From Variovorax paradoxus (lineage in GTDB: Bacteria; Pseudomonadota; Gammaproteobacteria; Burkholderiales; Burkholderiaceae_C): a DNA stretch of 64,000 nt. Position 1 is the stretch's first letter. Every line of letters begins with the position of its first letter. The position numbers and the translations under genes are program-made. The stretch lies in assembly GCF_030811855.1 (NCBI RefSeq), contig NZ_JAUSRN010000018.1, positions 1 to 64,000 on the forward strand, in the 5' to 3' direction. A model generated the notes under the pieces. That model was given only the letters and a program-made list of their open reading frames with translations, was not told the origin of the DNA and made no database searches. Positions 1-8,985 of this stretch are shown here, piece after piece.

Positions 1-10
1 CAAAGGCCAC

Positions 11-222
11 CGGGTACTCCCCTCCGCGAATGTCCCCCGCCTTCGGCTCCTCCTTTATTTCGCTGCGGGGAGCACCCGGCGCCCTGTGCACACCGAGCGC
101 TGCGGTTGTTCCGCTCGATCAACGACTGCTCTTCGCAACGCTCCCGCTGGCGGGGTGCCTTGCGCAGCGAAATAAAGGAGGAGGCCGCAGGCCGGGGGAC
201 ATTCGCGGAGAAAGGTACCCCG
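11..222. repeat. Large imperfect inverted repeat
   Basis: Two arms of about 70 bases, roughly 11-78 and 152-222, are near-complementary. Both contain the core 'CTCCGCGAATGTCCCCC' followed by 'CTCCTTTATTTCGCTGC' when read in the same sense, separated by a roughly 70-base spacer. RNA from either strand could form a long hairpin. The short reading frames across it look like shadows. It lies just beyond the 3' end of the polyol operon, so it could act as a terminator or be a copy of a dispersed intergenic repeat; which one cannot be told from a single copy. Confidence 0.7.
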
Positions 223-276
223 TCGGCGGGAGCGCGCCCTGAACGATCAACGCAAGACAAGCAGAAGCCTTTCATC

Positions 277-1065
277 TCAGCTCATGACGTTACCGCCATC
301 GACATTCAAGGTCTGCGCCGTGATGTAGCGCGCCTCGTCGCTGGCTAGAAACACCGCAGCACCCGCAACGTCCGCCGGCACGCCCATGCGGCCGAGCGGC
401 ACCTCCAGGCCCACACGGCGCTTCTTCTCGCCGGGGGGCAGCCCTTCGGCCTTGGCGAACAGGCTGTCGACATGGTCCCACATCGGCGTATCGACCACAC
501 CCGGTGCAATGCCGTTGACGCGAATACCGTGTGGCGCCATGGCCAGTGCGGCGCTCTGGGTGTAGCTGATGACCGCGGCCTTGGTGGCGCAGTAGTGCGA
601 CACCAGCGCCTCGCCGCGCCGCCCGGCCTGCGAGGCCATGTTGATGACCGAGGCGCCCTGCGTGCCGGCCTCGACCATGTGGCGCAGCACGGCCTGCATT
701 ACGAAGAACATGCCCTTCACGTTGACGGCAAAGAGCCTGTCGAACGAAGCCTCGTCGCTGTCGAGCAGCGGCGCAAGATCGAACACCGCGGCATTGTTGA
801 ACAGTGTGTGGATGGGGCCGAAGGCGACCTTCGCCTCGGCCAGCATGTGCGCGATGGCCTGCGTGTCGGTCACGTCGGCCGCGATGTAGGCGAGCTTGTC
901 GGGATGTTGCTGCTGCAGCGCCCGCACCGCCTCGGGTGCCGCCACCGCGCGGTCGACCACGCTGCACCGCGCGCCCTCGGCAATGCAGGCCTCGGCCACG
1001 GCCAGACCGATGCCGCCACCGGCGCCGGTCAGCAGCACGTGGCGGTTCTTCAGACGTTCGCTCAT
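277..1065 (-). CDS. SmoS-like polyol dehydrogenase (SDR family)
   Basis: A 262-residue classical short-chain dehydrogenase predicted to oxidise a sugar alcohol to a ketose with NAD+ in the cytoplasm. The N-terminal dinucleotide motif GAGGGIG is near residue 15, NNAA follows strand 4, and the catalytic Ser (NMASQAG) and YCATK Tyr/Lys pair are present. The block 'MASQAGRRGEALV' and the end 'NVDGGNVMS' closely resemble SmoS sorbitol/galactitol dehydrogenase of Rhodobacter, as recalled. The ATG at 1065 is chosen because it overlaps the upstream dehydrogenase stop in an ATGA, which signals translational coupling; the frame continues upstream but only as a shadow. It is the last gene of the smo-type operon. 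Exact substrate (sorbitol, galactitol, iditol) is not determined by sequence alone. Confidence 0.85.
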   Translation of the reverse strand: MSERLKNRHVLLTGAGGGIGLAVAEACIAEGARCSVVDRAVAAPEAVRALQQQHPDKLAYIAADVTDTQAIAHMLAEAKVAFGPIHTLFNNAAVFDLAPLLDSDEASFDRLFAVNVKGMFFVMQAVLRHMVEAGTQGASVINMASQAGRRGEALVSHYCATKAAVISYTQSAALAMAPHGIRVNGIAPGVVDTPMWDHVDSLFAKAEGLPPGEKKRRVGLEVPLGRMGVPADVAGAAVFLASDEARYITAQTLNVDGGNVMS

Positions 1066-2510
1066 ATCGTTGCTCCTGGATTCACAAAATTCTTTACGCG
1101 CTCGCTCGCACTGCGCACGGCGTCGATGAGCCGCGCATCGCCCGCGATGAAGCCCCATAGTCCGACGTCCGAACACAGCGCGAGCACCGGATCGGCGGCG
1201 TCGCAAATCGCGTGTGCCACGGCCTCGTCCATGCCCTGGTCCTGGTAGGCATAGGGCAATGCCCCGCGATGCCAGAGTTGCAGGAAGGCAAGGAACAGCG
1301 CGGGCAACATCGCGACGCTGTCGATCGACTGCCCCGCGGCGAGCCGCTCGCGCACCGTGGGCGCGATGAAGCCCGGGATCTTCGAGAAACCATCGGCCGC
1401 CACGCGCTGGTTGGTGTCGCGGATCGCGGGGTTGCCGAAACGGTCGAGCACCACGTCGCGGTAGGCCGCAAGGTCGATCGGGCTTGGGCTGAGGCACGGG
1501 ATCACGTCGTCGGTCACATAGTCGTGGGCCATCTTTCGGATCGCCGCGTGGTGCGTGCCCTCGTGGATGAAGTCCAACCCGATCAGCGTGCCGGCCCAGG
1601 CGATGCAGCTGTGCGTGGCATTGAGGATGCGGATCTTGGCTTCTTCATAGGGCTGCACCGATGCGACCAGCTCCACGCCCACGCGGCCCCAGTCCGGACG
1701 GCCGGCGGCAAAGTTGTCTTCGATCACCCATTGGATGAAGCTCTCGCCCGTGATGGCGGCCGCATCGTCGCGCCCGGTGGCAGCCTTCACGCGCGCGCGC
1801 AATTCGGGCGGCGGGCGCGGCGTGATGCGGTCGACCATCGCGTTGGGGCAGGCGGTATTCGCTTGCACCCATGCGAGCAGGTCGGCATCGCCGGCGCGCT
1901 CGATGAACTCGAGCAAGCCGGCACGAAAACGGTCGCCGTTGTGGCGCAGGTTGTCGCAGTTGAGGAGCGTCACGGCGCAGGCTTGCTCGGCTTTGCGCGC
2001 GCGCAGGATCGCGCAGACGGCACCGTAGATGGTCACGCCCTCGCCAGCCGCTTCGCCGCGGCGCGCGCGCTCGATGTCGGCCGCAAGGTCGCCGAACGAC
2101 AGATCCAGCTTGCCCTTGGTGTCGAGGTAGTAGCCCGCCTCGGTCACGGTAAAGGACACGATGCGCGTGGATGGCGCCGCGCCGCGCGCGATCACCGCGG
2201 CTAGCGAGCGCTCCCACGGCAGCACTTCGCGAATGGCTTCGATCTGCTCATAGCGGTACTCGCCTGCGGGCGACACGGTTTCGAGCGTGTAGCGGCCGCC
2301 CTGCGCCTGCAGGGCTGCAACCACGTCGGCCATATCGGGCCGAATGTTGGCGCCCGAGAGCGACCAGCGGGTGTCGCCCGCATCGATCAGCCGCTGAAGG
2401 TAGACGGCTTGGTGGGCCCGGTGGAACGAGCCGAGTCCAAGGTGTAGCACCGTGAACTCGGAAGGAGATGGCGGAGTCGGCCCATCAACGGGCGCTGCTG
2501 CAAGGGTCAC
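1062..2510 (-). CDS. D-arabinitol 4-dehydrogenase / mannitol dehydrogenase family protein
   Basis: A 482-residue long-chain polyol dehydrogenase that oxidises a pentitol or hexitol to the 2-ketose using NAD+. The N-terminal nucleotide-binding segment HLGLGSFHRAHQA (about residues 23-35) and the C-terminal catalytic segment with KIRILNATHS (about 290) are typical of the MtlK/DalD/UxuB family. 'GSFHRAHQA' rather than 'GNFHRAHQA' and the length favour D-arabinitol dehydrogenase (DalD) over mannitol dehydrogenase, but both oxidise overlapping polyols. The start appears to be GTG at 2510 with no strong ribosome site, 27 bases behind the ABC ATPase gene. The 3' end overlaps the SDR gene by four bases. 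It is part of the polyol import operon, so its substrate should match the transporter. Confidence 0.85.
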   Translation of the reverse strand: MTLAAAPVDGPTPPSPSEFTVLHLGLGSFHRAHQAVYLQRLIDAGDTRWSLSGANIRPDMADVVAALQAQGGRYTLETVSPAGEYRYEQIEAIREVLPWERSLAAVIARGAAPSTRIVSFTVTEAGYYLDTKGKLDLSFGDLAADIERARRGEAAGEGVTIYGAVCAILRARKAEQACAVTLLNCDNLRHNGDRFRAGLLEFIERAGDADLLAWVQANTACPNAMVDRITPRPPPELRARVKAATGRDDAAAITGESFIQWVIEDNFAAGRPDWGRVGVELVASVQPYEEAKIRILNATHSCIAWAGTLIGLDFIHEGTHHAAIRKMAHDYVTDDVIPCLSPSPIDLAAYRDVVLDRFGNPAIRDTNQRVAADGFSKIPGFIAPTVRERLAAGQSIDSVAMLPALFLAFLQLWHRGALPYAYQDQGMDEAVAHAICDAADPVLALCSDVGLWGFIAGDARLIDAVRSASERVKNFVNPGATI

Positions 2511-2537
2511 GGGAAATGTCCGTAAGAAAAAGAAGAA

Positions 2538-3575
<1,038 letters not shown>

Positions 3576-3592
3576 GAGGTGTCTCCCTTTCT

Positions 3593-4417
3593 TTACTTGA
3601 CGGCGCCGAAGGTCAAGCCCTGGACGAGCTGCTTCTGGCTGAACCAGCCGAACACCACGATGGGCGCGATGGCCATCAGCGAGGCGGCCGACAGCTTGGC
3701 CCAGAACAGGCCTTCGGGGCTGGAGTACGAGGCGATGAGCGTGGCCAGCGTGCCGGCCTTGGCCGAGCTGAGGTTGAGCGCCCAGAAGGCCTCGTTCCAG
3801 CTCAGCACCAGGCATAGCAGGCCAGTCGATGCGAGGCCGCCGATCGACAGCGGCAGCACCACATGGCGGAACTCGGTCCACAGGCTCGCGCCGTCCATGC
3901 GCGCGGCTTCGAGGATTTCGTTCGGAATGTCCTTGTAGGCGCTGTAGAGCATCCACACCATGATCGGCAGGTTCGACAGCGTGAATACAACCGTGAGCGC
4001 GGTGAGCGAATCCAGAAGGCCCGCCGTCTGGGCGAGCACGTAGATCGGCACCAGCGCGCCGACGGCCGGCATCATCTTGGTGGAGAGCATCCACATCAGG
4101 ATGTCGCGTGTCTTGCTGGTGCGAAAGAAGGCCATCGAATAGGCGGCGGGCGCTGCGATCAACAGGCCGATGACGGTCGAGCCCAGGCTGGTGATGAGCG
4201 AATTGCGCGCATACAGCAGGTAGTCGCTTCGGCGCTGCACTTCGCTGAAGTTGTCGAGAGTGGGTTGAAAGATGAAGAGAGGCGGCACGTGGATGGCCTG
4301 CAGCTCGGTCTTGAAGGCCGTGAGAAACAGCCAGCCGAGCGGAAAGAACAGCAGCAGCGCTGCGGCCCACGCGCCCACGGTGCGCAGCAGTTGCGGAAGA
4401 AAATTGCTGGGTTGCAT
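3593..4417 (-). CDS. Polyol ABC transporter permease (SmoG/MtlG type)
   Basis: A 274-residue MalG-class inner-membrane permease. Six hydrophobic segments are visible, starting with AWAAALLLFFPLGWLFLTAF near residue 15. The EAA loop that docks on the ATPase, 'EAARMDGASLWTEFRHVVLP', is at about residues 170-190. The ATG at 4417 (MQPSNFLPQ) is preceded by a weak purine stretch and lies 5 bases after the SmoF-like gene stop, so the pair is likely translationally coupled. Function: with SmoF it forms the translocation pore for sorbitol/mannitol-type polyols delivered by the periplasmic binding protein. Confidence 0.92.
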   Translation of the reverse strand: MQPSNFLPQLLRTVGAWAAALLLFFPLGWLFLTAFKTELQAIHVPPLFIFQPTLDNFSEVQRRSDYLLYARNSLITSLGSTVIGLLIAAPAAYSMAFFRTSKTRDILMWMLSTKMMPAVGALVPIYVLAQTAGLLDSLTALTVVFTLSNLPIMVWMLYSAYKDIPNEILEAARMDGASLWTEFRHVVLPLSIGGLASTGLLCLVLSWNEAFWALNLSSAKAGTLATLIASYSSPEGLFWAKLSAASLMAIAPIVVFGWFSQKQLVQGLTFGAVK

Positions 4418-4422
4418 GGTCG

Positions 4423-5280
4423 TTAATCCAGGTTCTTGCCGATGATGCGGATCAGGAACACGGCCACGATGTTGGCCAGCACCACCGCGAACAGCGCACC
4501 GGCCGAAGCCACGCCCACGTCGAAATTCATCAGCGACTGCTTGAAGATCAGGTAGGTCATGTTGGTGCTCTCGTTGCCCGGGCCGCCATTGGTGGTGATG
4601 GCGATCTCGGCGAACACGCTGAGCAGAAAGATCATCTCGATCATGATCACCACCGCCATCGGCCGGCCGAGGTGCGGAATGGTCAGGTAGAAGAAGCGCT
4701 GGAACGCGCTCGCGCCGTCCATGCGCGCGGCTTCCATCTGCTCGCGGTCGAGCGACTGCAGCGAAGTGATGAAGATCAGGCACGCAAACGGCAGCCACTG
4801 CCAGGCCACCATGACGATCACCGAGAACAGCGGCACGTCGGTCAGCCAGTCGACAGGCTGCGCGCCGAAGAAGCGCCACACGTCGGCCAGGATGCCGTAG
4901 ATGGGGTTCATCATCATGTGCTTCCACAGCAGTGCGTTGACCGCGGGCATGACGAAGAACGGCGAGATGAGCAGCACCCGCACGATACCGCGGCCTGGAA
5001 AGGGTTCGTTCACCAAGAGGGCGAGCAGCACGCCGAACACCACTGTGATGACGATCACGCTGCCGATCAGCATCAGCGTGTTCCAGGTCGCGGGCCAGAA
5101 GTCCGGATCGGTGACGAAGTAATGAAAGTTCTCGATGCCCGCGAACGTGCGCTCGCCGGGCTGCATGAGGTTGTAGTTCACGAACGAGAAGTACAACGTC
5201 ATCACGAGCGGCACGATCATCCACATCAGGAGCGTGAGCACGGCGGGCGCCATCAGGGCCCGGGGCAGGAGTCGGTTCAT
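4423..5280 (-). CDS. Polyol ABC transporter permease (SmoF/MtlF type)
   Basis: A 285-residue MalF-class permease with about six membrane segments, starting 'LMAPAVLTLLMWMIVPLVMT'. The EAA loop 'EQMEAARMDGASAFQRFFYL' lies at about residues 180-200 and matches that of the partner permease. An inverted-repeat element of about 110 bases (5309-5417) separates it from the binding-protein gene upstream, so transcription may drop here. This would suit the usual excess of binding protein over membrane components. The short 5-base gap to the next permease supports co-translation. Confidence 0.92.
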   Translation of the reverse strand: MNRLLPRALMAPAVLTLLMWMIVPLVMTLYFSFVNYNLMQPGERTFAGIENFHYFVTDPDFWPATWNTLMLIGSVIVITVVFGVLLALLVNEPFPGRGIVRVLLISPFFVMPAVNALLWKHMMMNPIYGILADVWRFFGAQPVDWLTDVPLFSVIVMVAWQWLPFACLIFITSLQSLDREQMEAARMDGASAFQRFFYLTIPHLGRPMAVVIMIEMIFLLSVFAEIAITTNGGPGNESTNMTYLIFKQSLMNFDVGVASAGALFAVVLANIVAVFLIRIIGKNLD

Positions 5281-5308
5281 GAGGAAATTCCTTCTCGTTG
5301 TCTCTGGC

Positions 5309-5417
5309 TCCTTCCCCCTCTGGGGGAAGGCGGGGATGGGGGCTCCCTAAATCGACCAGCGGCCGCGATTGACGCGCCGCTTGCCCCCACCCCGACCCTC
5401 CCCCGGGAGGGGAGGGA
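5309..5417. repeat. Intergenic inverted-repeat element between smoE and smoF
   Basis: Two 34-base arms (5309-5342 and 5384-5417) are imperfect inverted copies, each itself containing a small hairpin (for example TTCCCCCTCTGGGGGAAG). The spacer is 41 bases. The composition is strongly C on one arm and G on the other. It resembles dispersed palindromic units of Burkholderiales. Located inside an operon after the binding-protein gene, it may stabilise the upstream transcript end or attenuate transcription into the permease genes. Confidence 0.75.
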
Positions 5418-5427
5418 GAAAGCTCGG

Positions 5428-6738
5428 CTACTTGTAGTACCCAGCCTTCTTCATCTCACGCTCGGCCGCCGTCTGCGAGGTCTTCAGCGCCTGGTCGACC
5501 GTGACCTTGCCCGACAGCGCCGCGCTCATCTGCTGCCCCACCGCCACGCCGATGGCCTGGAACTCGGGAATGGCCGCGTACTGCACGCCCACGTACGGCG
5601 ACTTGGGCAGCGTGCTGTCGCTGAGGTTGGCAGTGTCGATGGCCTTCTTCTCGGCCGCGGCGAACTTGGCGAGCTTCTGGAACTCGGGGTTCGCGTAGGT
5701 CGATTTGCGCGTACCGGTGGGCACCGTGGCCCAGCCGTGCTCCTTGGCGACCAGGTTGACGTACTCCTTGGAGGTTGCCCACTTCACGAAGGTCTGCGCG
5801 GCCGCGCCCTTGGTCGAGCTGGCGGGAATGGCGAGGTTCCAGGTCCACAGCCAGTTGGCGCCCTTGGGCGTCACAGCCACGGGAGCCTGGGCAAAAGCAA
5901 CCTTATCGGCCACCTTTGACTGCTTCGGGTCGCTGATGAACGAGGCGGCGATGGTGGCGTCCACCCACATGCCGCACTTGCCCTCGTTGAAGAGCGCAAG
6001 GTTCTCGTTGAAGCTGTTGGCCGAGGCACCGGGCGGGCCATAGGACTTCATCAGGTCGACGTAGAAATTGATCGCGTCCTTCCACGGCTTGGTGTCGATC
6101 TGCGGCTTCCACTGCATATCGAACCACTGGCCGCCGTTGGTGTTGACCAGCGTGGTCAAGAACGCCATGTTGTCGCCCCAGCCCGGCTTGCCGCGCAGGC
6201 ACATGCCGTACACCCCCGCCTTCGGGTCGTGGATCTTGCCGGCCAGCTCTTTCACCTGCGCCCAGGTGGGCTGCTCGGGCATCTGGAAGCCGACCTTGTC
6301 GGCCAGGTCCTTGCGGTACATGAGCATCGAGCTCTCGCCGTAGAACGGCGCGGCGTAGAGCTTGCCTTCGTACGACAGGCCGGCGCGGATGGCGGGCAGC
6401 AGGTCGTCGGCGTCGTAGGCGGCGTCGGTGGCAATGGGCTGGAGCCAGCCCTTCTTGGACCAGATGGGCGCCTCGTACAGGCCGATGGTCATCACGTCGA
6501 ACTGGCCGCCCTTGGTGGCGATGTCGGTCGTCACGCGCTGGCGCAGCGTGCCTTCTTCCAGCGTGACCCACTTGAGCTTGATGTCGGGATTGGCTTTCTC
6601 GAAGAAGGGGGTGAGCTTCTGCATCTCGATCATGTGGCCGTTGTTCACGGTCGCAATCACGAGTTCGGTGGCGGCCTGGGACAGGAGCCCCGTGCCGGCG
6701 AGTGCGAGGACGAGGCCCGCTTTCAGAAAACGCTTCAT
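5428..6738 (-). CDS. Polyol ABC transporter substrate-binding protein (SmoE type)
   Basis: A 436-residue periplasmic binding protein of the family-1 extracellular solute-binding class. The N-terminal signal peptide MKRFLKAGLVLALAGTGLLS ends near 'SQAA'. The body contains typical features: 'VMTIGLYEAPIW', 'YGESSMLMYRKDL' and 'GKCGMWVDATIA'. It captures the sugar alcohol and delivers it to the two permeases encoded downstream. The ATG at 6738 is preceded by 'CTAGGAGACAAC', a good ribosome site. It is the promoter-proximal gene of the operon smoE-F-G-K-dehydrogenase-SDR; the only upstream gene is a DUF805 protein, and no dedicated regulator is in view. Confidence 0.93.
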   Translation of the reverse strand: MKRFLKAGLVLALAGTGLLSQAATELVIATVNNGHMIEMQKLTPFFEKANPDIKLKWVTLEEGTLRQRVTTDIATKGGQFDVMTIGLYEAPIWSKKGWLQPIATDAAYDADDLLPAIRAGLSYEGKLYAAPFYGESSMLMYRKDLADKVGFQMPEQPTWAQVKELAGKIHDPKAGVYGMCLRGKPGWGDNMAFLTTLVNTNGGQWFDMQWKPQIDTKPWKDAINFYVDLMKSYGPPGASANSFNENLALFNEGKCGMWVDATIAASFISDPKQSKVADKVAFAQAPVAVTPKGANWLWTWNLAIPASSTKGAAAQTFVKWATSKEYVNLVAKEHGWATVPTGTRKSTYANPEFQKLAKFAAAEKKAIDTANLSDSTLPKSPYVGVQYAAIPEFQAIGVAVGQQMSAALSGKVTVDQALKTSQTAAEREMKKAGYYK

Positions 6739-6858
6739 GTTGTCTCCTAGAGGTGAGCGACGCCCTGTGCCGGGTCGCCGTGGCCTGGATTCTGGAGAAA
6801 CGCCCTTGCGGCTTTGGTACTGCGTCAGGCCACAGTGGTACTTTGATGCACCAATTAG

Positions 6859-6874
6859 CTAGGATATTCCCTAG
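6859..6874. promoter_or_regulatory. CTAGG-N6-CCTAG inverted repeat upstream of the polyol operon
   Basis: The 16-base element CTAGGATATTCCCTAG has 5-base palindromic ends and lies about 120 bases before the smoE start. It is the most obvious operator-like dyad in the 227-base gap. Dyads of this spacing suit LuxR-type or LacI-type dimers, but the regulator is not identified. No convincing -35/-10 pair could be fixed. Confidence 0.35.
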
Positions 6875-6905
6875 TCGACGCAATACAGCATGGAAGTGGC
6901 CATGC

Positions 6906-6930
6906 AAAAGGGCCGCTTGCGCGGCCCTTG
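6906..6930 (-). terminator. Rho-independent terminator of the DUF805 gene
   Basis: A 9-base perfect stem (6908-6916 with 6921-6929, AAGGGCCGC/GCGGCCCTT, loop of 4) is followed on the minus strand by TTTT. It lies 36 bases past the DUF805 stop and isolates the polyol operon promoter. Confidence 0.8.
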
Positions 6931-6965
6931 GATGATTGTTCTCTGGCGCAGCAGGCGCCCGGGCA

Positions 6966-7295
6966 TCAGGTGGCAGGCACCCCGTGCGGGTTGCTCTCCG
7001 GTTGCGAGGGCTGCACGTAGAAATAGATTAAAACCAGGTTGACGAGCGGAATGATCATCAGCAGCTGGAGCCAGCCACTCTTGCCAATGTCGTGCAGGCG
7101 GCGCGCGCCCACGGCCAGCGCGGGCACCAGGAAGCCCAGTGCCGCAATGACGTACACGTACTGGTGGATCAGGCTCGCCACGATGAGAACGATGAGCTCG
7201 GCCAGCACGAACCACCAGTACTCCGAACGCGACGCACGCCCATTGAAATCGGCGTATTTGCTGAAACAGGTCTTGACCGCTGTTTGAAAGTCCAT
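6966..7295 (-). CDS. DUF805 family inner-membrane protein (YhaH-like)
   Basis: A 109-residue protein of unknown biochemical role. The N-terminal 'FNGRASRSEYWWF' segment (about residues 16-28) is the DUF805 hallmark, followed by three to four hydrophobic segments and the conserved 'RRLHDIGKSGW' near residue 75. The start at 7295 (MDFQTAVKT) is chosen over one five codons upstream because 'GAGGAGTCGATCA' gives a good ribosome site at correct spacing. It stands alone: a terminator follows it and pgi's terminator precedes it. Family members are widespread small membrane proteins; no function is inferred. Confidence 0.85.
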   Translation of the reverse strand: MDFQTAVKTCFSKYADFNGRASRSEYWWFVLAELIVLIVASLIHQYVYVIAALGFLVPALAVGARRLHDIGKSGWLQLLMIIPLVNLVLIYFYVQPSQPESNPHGVPAT

Positions 7296-7372
7296 TGATC
7301 GACTCCTCATGATTGTTCCCAGGGAAACTTCCCCGGGCTGATCATATCGGCGGGTCTTTCAACTGCAAATTC

Positions 7373-7400
7373 GGCCATTGGTTCTCAAACCAATGGCCTA
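7373..7400 (-). terminator. Terminator after pgi
   Basis: An 11-base perfect stem (7373-7383 with 7388-7398, GGCCATTGGTT/AACCAATGGCC) with a four-base loop lies 23 bases past the pgi stop. The T-run is poor (GAATTTGC), so it may act partly as a stability hairpin. Confidence 0.6.
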
Positions 7401-7420
7401 GTGCCTCGCCTTCCAGCGAA

Positions 7421-8983
7421 TCAGGCTCGGGTACCGAGCCGTTTCAAGAGGCCCGCCGTCGACGCGTCGAGCCCCGTGATGTCGCCGGTCGCCAGGCGCG
7501 GCTCGATGTCCTTCGCGAGCACCTTGCCCAGCTCCACGCCCCACTGGTCGAAGCTGTTGATGCCCCACAACGCGCCGCTGGTGAACACGCGGTGCTCATA
7601 CAGCGCGAGAAAGGCTCCGAGCGATTCGGGCGTGAGCTTCTCAAAAACGAAGAAGCTGCTCGGCCGATTGCCCGGAAAGTTCTTGTGGCCGCCGGCATCG
7701 AGCTTGCCGACCATCAGCGCCTGCGCCTGCGCGAGCGCATTGGCCAGCAGCTTGGGGTGGTGGCCGTCGAGGTCGTGTGCCGCATCGCGCACCGCCACGA
7801 ATTCGAGCGGAATCACATCCGTCCCCTGGTGCAGCATCTGGAAATAGGCGTGCTGGCCGTTGGTGCCGGGCTCGCCCCAGAGCACGGGCGATGTGCCCAG
7901 GCCTGCGGGCAGAGGTGCACCGCTCGCGTCGACTTGCTTGCCGTTGCTTTCCATCTCGAGCTGCTGCAGATAGGCCGGCAAGCGCTTCAAGGCGCTGTGA
8001 TAGGGCGCGATGCTGCGGCTGGTGAAGCCGTGGAAATTGCGGTACCAGACGTCGAGCAGCCCAAGCCGCACCGGCAGGTTCTGCGCCAGCGGCGCGGTGC
8101 GGAAGTGCTCGTCCATGGCGTGCGCGCCCGCCAGCAAGCGGCGGAAACCATCTGCGCCGACGGCAAGCGCAATCGGCAGGCCGATGGCCGACCAGAGCGA
8201 ATAGCGTCCGCCCACCCAGTCCCAGAAGCCGAAAGTGGTGTCGATGCCGAATTGCTTTGCGGCCTCGACATTGGTGGTGAGCGCTGCGAAGTGGCCGGCA
8301 ATGTCGGTGCCGCCCGACTGCTCGTACCAGCGCCGGGCTGAGAGCGCGTTGGTCATCGTCTCGGCCGTGGTGAAGGTCTTGGACGCGATCAGGAACAGCG
8401 TGTGCTCGGGAGCCAGGTCCCGCAGCACGCCGGCCAGTTCATGGCCATCGACGTTCGAGACGAAGTGAAAGCGCTTGCCCGGTGCCGCGAACTCGGCCAG
8501 CGCGAGCACCGCCATCTGCGGCCCGAGGTCGGAACCGCCAATGCCGATGTTGACCACGTCGGTGATCGTGTGATCGCCGCGCACCTTCTCGGCATAGGCC
8601 AGCATTGCGTCGAGCGTGGCGTGCACTTCGCACAGTTCGGCGGCCGTGTTGCCCACGGAAGCACCAGCCGGCGCGCGCAGCAGCGTGTGCAGCACGGCGC
8701 GGTCTTCTGTATTGTTGATGTGCGCGCCGGCAAACATGGCGTCGCGGTGCGCCTCCAGGCCGCACTCGCTCGCCAGCGTGAGCAGCAGCTCTTCGGTGCG
8801 CGCATCGATCAGGTTCTTCGACAGGTCGGCAAACACATGCGGCGCCTCCTGGCTGAAGCGCTCGAAACGCCCCGCATCGTCCACGAAGGCGTGGCGCACG
8901 TCGAACTGGCGGCCCGCGGTATCGAAGTGACTCTGCAGCTGCGCCCAGGCGGGCGCGCGGTCGCAGCGAAGGTTCATGGCCAT
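7421..8983 (-). CDS. pgi: Glucose-6-phosphate isomerase
   Basis: A 520-residue cytoplasmic phosphoglucose isomerase that interconverts glucose-6-phosphate and fructose-6-phosphate. Visible signatures: GIGGSDLGP (147-155) of the phosphate site, 'SKTFTTAETM', the catalytic 'WGEPGTNGQH' segment with the ring-opening/base residues, and 'HKNFPGNRPS' near the C-terminus with the conserved Lys in 'GGHKNFPG'. It is slightly shorter than the E. coli enzyme (549), as is common in betaproteobacteria. It starts 2 bases after the tal stop, so tal-pgi form one transcript. The product fits the neighbouring zwf and the polyol genes: ketoses entering the cell must be isomerised to reach zwf. Confidence 0.96.
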   Translation of the reverse strand: MAMNLRCDRAPAWAQLQSHFDTAGRQFDVRHAFVDDAGRFERFSQEAPHVFADLSKNLIDARTEELLLTLASECGLEAHRDAMFAGAHINNTEDRAVLHTLLRAPAGASVGNTAAELCEVHATLDAMLAYAEKVRGDHTITDVVNIGIGGSDLGPQMAVLALAEFAAPGKRFHFVSNVDGHELAGVLRDLAPEHTLFLIASKTFTTAETMTNALSARRWYEQSGGTDIAGHFAALTTNVEAAKQFGIDTTFGFWDWVGGRYSLWSAIGLPIALAVGADGFRRLLAGAHAMDEHFRTAPLAQNLPVRLGLLDVWYRNFHGFTSRSIAPYHSALKRLPAYLQQLEMESNGKQVDASGAPLPAGLGTSPVLWGEPGTNGQHAYFQMLHQGTDVIPLEFVAVRDAAHDLDGHHPKLLANALAQAQALMVGKLDAGGHKNFPGNRPSSFFVFEKLTPESLGAFLALYEHRVFTSGALWGINSFDQWGVELGKVLAKDIEPRLATGDITGLDASTAGLLKRLGTRA

Positions 8984-8985
8984 GT

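Noticed and set aside
1..276. Short plus-strand frames at the left edge
   Set aside because: They run through the inverted repeat and are Arg/Gly/Pro-rich shadows with no homology-like features.
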